A stretch of DNA of 37,304 nucleotides, taken from positions 1 to 37,304 of the forward strand of contig NZDS01000137.1 of assembly GCA_002690215.1 (NCBI GenBank). Direction: 5' to 3'. How positions within the stretch are numbered: the first letter of the stretch is position 1; each line of letters opens with the position of its first letter. A model generated the notes under the pieces. It saw nothing but the letters and a program-made list of their open reading frames with translations. It was not told the origin of the DNA and did not search any database. Source of the DNA: Rhodospirillaceae bacterium (lineage in GTDB: Bacteria > Pseudomonadota > Alphaproteobacteria > UBA2966). A program made the position numbers and the translations under genes. Of the stretch, positions 33,406 to 37,304 are shown piece by piece.

Positions 33406-33597
33406 CTAGCGGCGCTTGTTGCCGAAAATCGAGTCCCAGTTACTGCGGTAACGCTCGGTCACCACTTTCTGGCGCTCGTCACGTCCTCCTCCGCCGCCGC
33501 TCGCCGGCGCGCTTTCGGAAGCAGCCGCGGGGCAATTAGCGCAGTCGGGCTTGCTGTCGGAAGAGGAAGAAGTGGTCTCGGCGTTCGTTTCGCTCAT
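33406..33597 (-). CDS. Small CxxC protein of unknown function
   Basis: 63 aa: acidic Ser/Thr-rich N-terminus, the motif PDCANCPAA (CxxC), a Gly-rich linker, and a basic tail ending YRSNWDSIFGNKRR. No signal peptide. The ribosome site is weak. The tail looks conserved-like, and the absence of a competing ORF favours a gene, but I do not recognise it. Confidence 0.5.
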   Translation of the reverse strand: MSETNAETTSSSSDSKPDCANCPAAASESAPASGGGGGRDERQKVVTERYRSNWDSIFGNKRR

Positions 33598-33760
33598 GGT
33601 CTCACTCTGGTTCGTACCGGGTCGCCAGACCGGTATCTAGGTCAAGGCGGCGCAGAAATCAAGGGCCTGTTCGGTCTGGGCGAGCACATGCAATTCCTGG
33701 CTTTCAAGGTATGGCGACCGCATATGGCTGGCAGACCCGCCTAGTTGCGAGGAAAAACCC

Positions 33761-34999
33761 ATGGCCCAGAGCAGCGAAAAAATCACCTTTGCCGGTGCCG
33801 ACGGCGACCAGTTGGCGGCCAGACTGGACTTGCCCGACGGGAATCCCCGAGCCTACGCGCTGTGGGCGCACTGTTTCAGTTGCACCAAGGACATCTTCGC
33901 GGCTTCCCGCGTGGCCGCCGGCCTGACGGCGCGCGGCATCGCCGTACTGCGCTTTGACTTCACCGGTCTCGGCGCCAGCGAGGGGGACTTCGCCAACACC
34001 AACTTTTCCTCCAACGTCGGTGATTTGCTGGCGGCGGCGGATCATCTGCGCGAACATTTCGCGGCGCCCAGGATATTGATCGGCCATTCACTTGGCGGCG
34101 CGGCGGTTTTGGTCGCTGCCAGCCGGGTGCCCGAGGCCGAAGCCGTCTGCACCATCGGGGCGCCGGCCGATCCGGCCCACGTAACCAATCTTTTCCAGGA
34201 TTCCCGGGCCGAAATCGAGGCCAAAGGCGAGGCCGAGGTGTTGCTCGCCGGGCGGCCGTTTCGCATCCAATTGCAATTCCTGGAAGATCTCGAAAGCCAA
34301 AAGCTGGAACGCGACATCGCCGCCATGAAGAAAGCGCTCTTGGTCTTTCATTCGCCCATCGACGCCACCGTCGGCGTCGAAAACGCCGCCCGCATCTTCC
34401 AGGCCGCCAAGCATCCCAAGAGCTTCGTCTCGCTCGACGATGCCGATCATTTGCTGAGCCGCAAGGTGGACGCGACGTATGTTGCCGACGTCATCGCTGC
34501 CTGGGCGACACGGTATGTTGCTACCGAAGGAGCCTTGGAAGAGGTTTCATCGACCGTGACCGCCGCGCCCGGCACCGTGGTGGTGGCCGAGGCGGGCCAG
34601 GGCAAATTCGCCAACCGCATTTCCATCGGCGGTCGGCATGCGCTGCGGGCCGACGAGCCGGCCGAAGTCGGCGGCACCGACACCGGCCCGACGCCTTATG
34701 ACCTGATGTTGGCGGGATTGGGGGCGTGTAAGACCATGACCATGCGGCTTTATGCCGAACGCAAAGGATACGCCCTGGAACGCGCCCAGGTCACGCTCAG
34801 CCACGACAAGATCCACGCCCGGGACTGTGCCGAGTGCGAAACCGAAGGCGGCCGCATCGACCGCATCGCTGTCGAGATCGAGCTCAGCGGCAACTTGGAT
34901 GCCGAGACGCGCCAGAAAATCGCCGCCATCGCCGAAAAATGCCCTGTCCACCGCACCTTGCAGTCAGAGGTGCTGATCGAAAGCCGCCATAAGAATTAG
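33761..34999 (+). CDS. Bifunctional alpha/beta hydrolase-OsmC fusion protein
   Basis: 412 aa. Residues 1-260 form an alpha/beta hydrolase with nucleophile S110 in GHSLGG, LRFDFTGLGASEG before it and a histidine in DADHLL. Residues about 275-412 form an OsmC/Ohr domain with the two redox cysteines C323 (GLGACKTM) and C394 (EKCPVHRTL). OsmC domains reduce organic hydroperoxides. The fusion is a recognised architecture in proteobacteria; it may hydrolyse and detoxify an oxidised ester. Confidence 0.92.
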   Translation: MAQSSEKITFAGADGDQLAARLDLPDGNPRAYALWAHCFSCTKDIFAASRVAAGLTARGIAVLRFDFTGLGASEGDFANTNFSSNVGDLLAAADHLREHFAAPRILIGHSLGGAAVLVAASRVPEAEAVCTIGAPADPAHVTNLFQDSRAEIEAKGEAEVLLAGRPFRIQLQFLEDLESQKLERDIAAMKKALLVFHSPIDATVGVENAARIFQAAKHPKSFVSLDDADHLLSRKVDATYVADVIAAWATRYVATEGALEEVSSTVTAAPGTVVVAEAGQGKFANRISIGGRHALRADEPAEVGGTDTGPTPYDLMLAGLGACKTMTMRLYAERKGYALERAQVTLSHDKIHARDCAECETEGGRIDRIAVEIELSGNLDAETRQKIAAIAEKCPVHRTLQSEVLIESRHKN

Positions 35000-35159
35000 C
35001 GCCTGAATCGCTCTACCGCCAGGTGATCTAGCTATCGCAGCTATCATCGCAAGCGGTTTGCAGACGCATTCCAGGATTGCCGGTACAATTGGCTGCGATG
35101 CTTGGTGCCCGGCGCGTCCCGGCACCGGCCTTCGGGACGTCTCACACAGGGAGGTTGTC

Positions 35160-35369
35160 ATGGTCGAAAGCGTCTACAAGGTAATCGAGATCGTCGGTAC
35201 GAGTCCGGAGTCCTGGGAGCGGGCGGCCGCCGTCGCCATCGAGCGGGCCAACAAGTCCTTGCGCGATCTACGCATCGCCGAAGTCGTCAAGCAGGACGTG
35301 CAAATCGAGGACGGCAAGGTCGTCGGCTATCGCGTGCGGCTCAACATCTCGTTCAGGTTCGAGGACTAG
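35160..35369 (+). CDS. Dodecin family flavin-binding protein
   Basis: 69 aa, the normal dodecin length. VYKVIEIVGTSPESWERAA, then the helix AIERANKSLRDLRIAEV, then strands ending RVRLNISFRFED. Dodecins assemble as hollow dodecamers that store riboflavin or FMN. ATG 35160 has CAGGGAGG upstream. The aromatic residue that stacks on flavin is not in the usual mid-protein place (DLRIAEV lacks Trp), so ligand binding could differ. Confidence 0.88.
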   Translation: MVESVYKVIEIVGTSPESWERAAAVAIERANKSLRDLRIAEVVKQDVQIEDGKVVGYRVRLNISFRFED

Positions 35370-35384
35370 TAACGCGCAGGCGGG

Positions 35385-36281
35385 TTACTCTGCTGCCGCG
35401 TCGATCCCTTCTTGCTCACAGGTCGGCGCCACATCCATCACCGTCGCTCGCTGTGCGTCGCGGCGCCAGCGCTTGTCGTCGAAGGTCGTGCCGCGGTGCA
35501 GGGTACAACGATTGTCCCAGATAACCAGATCGTTGGCGCGCCAGCGATGGCTGTAGACGAATTGGCGTTGGGTGCCAAAGGCGAGGAGTTCGGCCAGCAG
35601 CGCCTTGCCGTCGGCCTCGGACATGCCGTCGATCTCGCCGGCATGGGAGGCCACATAGATTGAAGTTCTGCCACTATCGGCGTGACGGCGGACCAACGTC
35701 TGGGGCACGGGCGGTAGGACTTCGTTCTCTTCCGCCGTCATTTCGAACCCCATCTTCTGGCGGGAGTAGGCGATAGAGTGCATGGCCACCAGGCCGTCGA
35801 TCTCCTTTTGCCTGGCTTGCGGCAGGGCATCCCAGGCGGCGCGCATGTCGGCGAACTCGGTGTGCCCACCCACCGGCGGGATCTTGCGGATGAAGAGGAG
35901 CGATGCCTTCGCCGGCACTTTCTTGAAAGAGCTATCGGTATGCCACAGCCGGTTGGCGTGCCCGAAGAGCCGCAGGCGGTCGTCCTCGGCGTAGATCTCG
36001 CCATTCCAGTCGAGGTTGGAGACGTCGGCGATGTCGGCGCGGATGCGGGACTTGGCGTCGGTCATGTCGACGACCATGGAACCGTCGATGGGCCCGAAAC
36101 GCAGCGCCAAATCCACATGCTGCTGCTGGCTGATCCGCTGATCGGGGAAAACCAAGACGGCGTAGGTGCGAAAGGCCTCCTCGACCATCTGCCAGTCGGC
36201 CTCCGAAAGCGGTTGCGAAAGATCGAGATCGCCGATCTCGGCGGCGAAGGTCTCGCTGACCGGCCACACACTTGGCTTCAA
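35385..36281 (-). CDS. TauD/TfdA family Fe(II)/2-oxoglutarate dioxygenase
   Basis: 298 aa. Facial triad H114 and D116 (LWHTDSSF) and distal H262 (CTLHRGTTFD), with an arginine near 278 (RRDAQRATV) for 2-oxoglutarate. Members hydroxylate taurine, phenoxyacids and similar compounds; the sequence suggests a TfdA-like rather than strict taurine enzyme, but the substrate is open. The start is TTG 36281, chosen because GGAGGGTGA lies just upstream and the N-terminus aligns with the family. Confidence 0.9.
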   Translation of the reverse strand: MKPSVWPVSETFAAEIGDLDLSQPLSEADWQMVEEAFRTYAVLVFPDQRISQQQHVDLALRFGPIDGSMVVDMTDAKSRIRADIADVSNLDWNGEIYAEDDRLRLFGHANRLWHTDSSFKKVPAKASLLFIRKIPPVGGHTEFADMRAAWDALPQARQKEIDGLVAMHSIAYSRQKMGFEMTAEENEVLPPVPQTLVRRHADSGRTSIYVASHAGEIDGMSEADGKALLAELLAFGTQRQFVYSHRWRANDLVIWDNRCTLHRGTTFDDKRWRRDAQRATVMDVAPTCEQEGIDAAAE

Positions 36282-36456
36282 GGCTCACCCTCCAACAGCG
36301 GTCACGCGGGCCGGGAAGAAATCTCCAAAACGACCTTATCCGAATACCCGTATCCCCACGAGGGCAAATCTAGAAGCGCTCTAAATAGCTGGCGGCAACC
36401 TCAAATCCCACGCAATCAGCGGCGCCTGGGTCGCGCGATTACGCGGCGACGGGCAC
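36282..36456. other. Intergenic stretch with no recognised feature
   Basis: 175 bp between the dioxygenase start and the receiver-domain end. It should carry the dioxygenase promoter; I could not pick out reliable -35/-10 boxes or a terminator hairpin. Confidence 0.4.
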
Positions 36457-37304
36457 TCACCCTTCTTTGGAGTCGCGACCGGATCTGCCGTCGAGGGCTT
36501 GTCTCACGGCTTGGGCGAGTGCGACATCCGTGAAGGGTTTGTTGAGCAGTTGGTCTTCCTTGCGGCTGCCCACTATGTCGCTGATATCATGGCTGTATCC
36601 GGTGATGTAGACGACTGGCAGTTCCGGGTGATCTTCTCTGGCCAATTGCACAAGTTTGGTGCCACCCGTCCCCCCGGGCATGACCAAGTCTGTGATCAAA
36701 ATATCGACGGATCTTTCCTTGAGGATCGAGAGTGCCTTGGCCCCGTCTTCCGCCTTGATCGTCGTGTATCCGAAATATTCCAAACTGAAGGCCAGTGAGT
36801 CGAGGACCGCGTCGTCGTCTTCCACCAACAGAACCAATTCGCTTCCAGTGGGCGGAATCACCTGTTCGACCTCTTCAGCAATGACACCCCCCTCTTCGAC
36901 TTTGGGCAAACGCAATTGGACGGTGGTTCCCACCCCCACCTCGCTTTCGATCTCCAATTGACCGCCCGATTGTCCGGCAAAGCCATGCACCATAGAACCC
37001 CCAAGGGTGCGAGAATCGCCGTGACGAAAACAGCAGACGAGGGCAAATGCACCGACAGGGTGACCGCTCCCCCTGCCACAATTCCGACCATAACAAGAAT
37101 GAGTATGAATTGTAATTGAGCGTCTGCGGCCGGGAAAATCACCCAAACGGCTGAGCCAAATACTGCCGAATGGAAAAAAAGCGTGATAACGAACCATTTC
37201 AGCCATATCGCCGAATCGGACTGGGTTCGAGGTCGCCGTCGATAGGCCAGCGCCATCCAGCCACGGACCAGGGCAAGCGCAGTGGAAAGGCCGATCCATG
37301 CCAC
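36457..37304 (-). pseudogene. Hybrid histidine kinase with internal deletion and frameshift (partial at right edge)
   Basis: From the right edge to about 37005 one frame encodes membrane helices (LKWFVITLFFHSAVFGSAVW, then VIVAGG-type helices, then TAILAPLG), the sensor part of a kinase. At about 37000-37010 it jumps by one frame into the last strands of a HATPase domain (GGSMVHGFAGQSGG, GVGTTVQLRLP). A complete receiver domain follows (36840..36475; phosphoacceptor Asp at 36690 in ILITDLVMP, lysine in LNKPF). The histidine box and most of the ATPase are missing. A microhomology TTGGGG lies at the join. Kinase output must be lost; the receiver could survive only with an internal start. Confidence 0.75.

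Noticed and set aside
35058-35095. TTGCAG and TACAAT as a promoter for the dodecin gene
   Set aside because: The boxes are separated by about 20 bp, beyond the normal 16-18, so I do not report a promoter.

Overview
This is a high-GC, gene-dense window. It looks like a chromosomal segment of an uncultured, probably marine or soil alphaproteobacterium (Rhodospirillales-like). That assignment is an inference from gene content: a DUF6460 protein, many acyl-CoA-handling genes, a BetA-type choline dehydrogenase and an MttB/corrinoid pair. No rRNA, tRNA or CRISPR array was seen.

Layout. 1-113 is the edge of a probable insertion sequence that cuts off the 3' end of a parvulin-type peptidyl-prolyl isomerase gene. 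961-3764 holds small membrane and envelope genes: a secreted HExxH metalloprotease, a PagL-like lipid A deacylase coupled to an outer-membrane barrel, and an unknown 135-aa protein. 3902-4594 is a decayed patch with a thermonuclease C-terminal remnant, a partly duplicated 60-aa ORF and two perfect or near-perfect hairpin repeats. 4746-10299 is a six-gene minus-strand run: methyltransferase, MacB-like permease and ATPase, MacA-like fusion protein, DUF6460 protein and iron alcohol dehydrogenase. 10347-10612 is a MITE-like element with 32-bp terminal inverted repeats. 10653-12894 is a LysE/HIT/MFS operon with overlapping stop and start codons. 13123-18500 carries acyl-CoA dehydrogenase, acyl-CoA synthetase, nicotinamidase, a crotonase and a glutamate-cyclase-like gene. 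18544-19970 holds a beta/gamma-crystallin-like protein and an unknown basic protein.

20206-25227 is a tight plus-strand operon: isocitrate lyase/PEP mutase family enzyme, class III CoA transferase, an atypical crotonase, a corrinoid protein and an MttB-family methyltransferase. 25391-26764 is a DUF6285/phosphotransferase pair. 26833-28467 is a choline dehydrogenase. After it come an alpha/beta hydrolase, MaoC hydratase, limonene-epoxide-hydrolase-like protein and MenB-like crotonase. The main discovery is 31310-32182: two apparent ORFs are one GrdB-family gene split by an in-frame UGA in a UPVC motif. A stem-loop fitting the bacterial SECIS pattern follows, so I read it as a selenoprotein. 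The right end carries an NADP-dependent reductase, a hydrolase-OsmC fusion, a dodecin, a TauD/TfdA dioxygenase and a hybrid histidine kinase with an internal deletion.

How it fits together. BetA makes betaine aldehyde from choline. The MttB/corrinoid pair is typical of demethylation of quaternary amines. The Sec protein belongs to the glycine/betaine/sarcosine reductase family. The region may therefore be enriched for quaternary-amine and acyl-CoA catabolism, but the substrates are inferred. A family of short repeats sharing the core GGGACAGG is scattered over six loci between genes.
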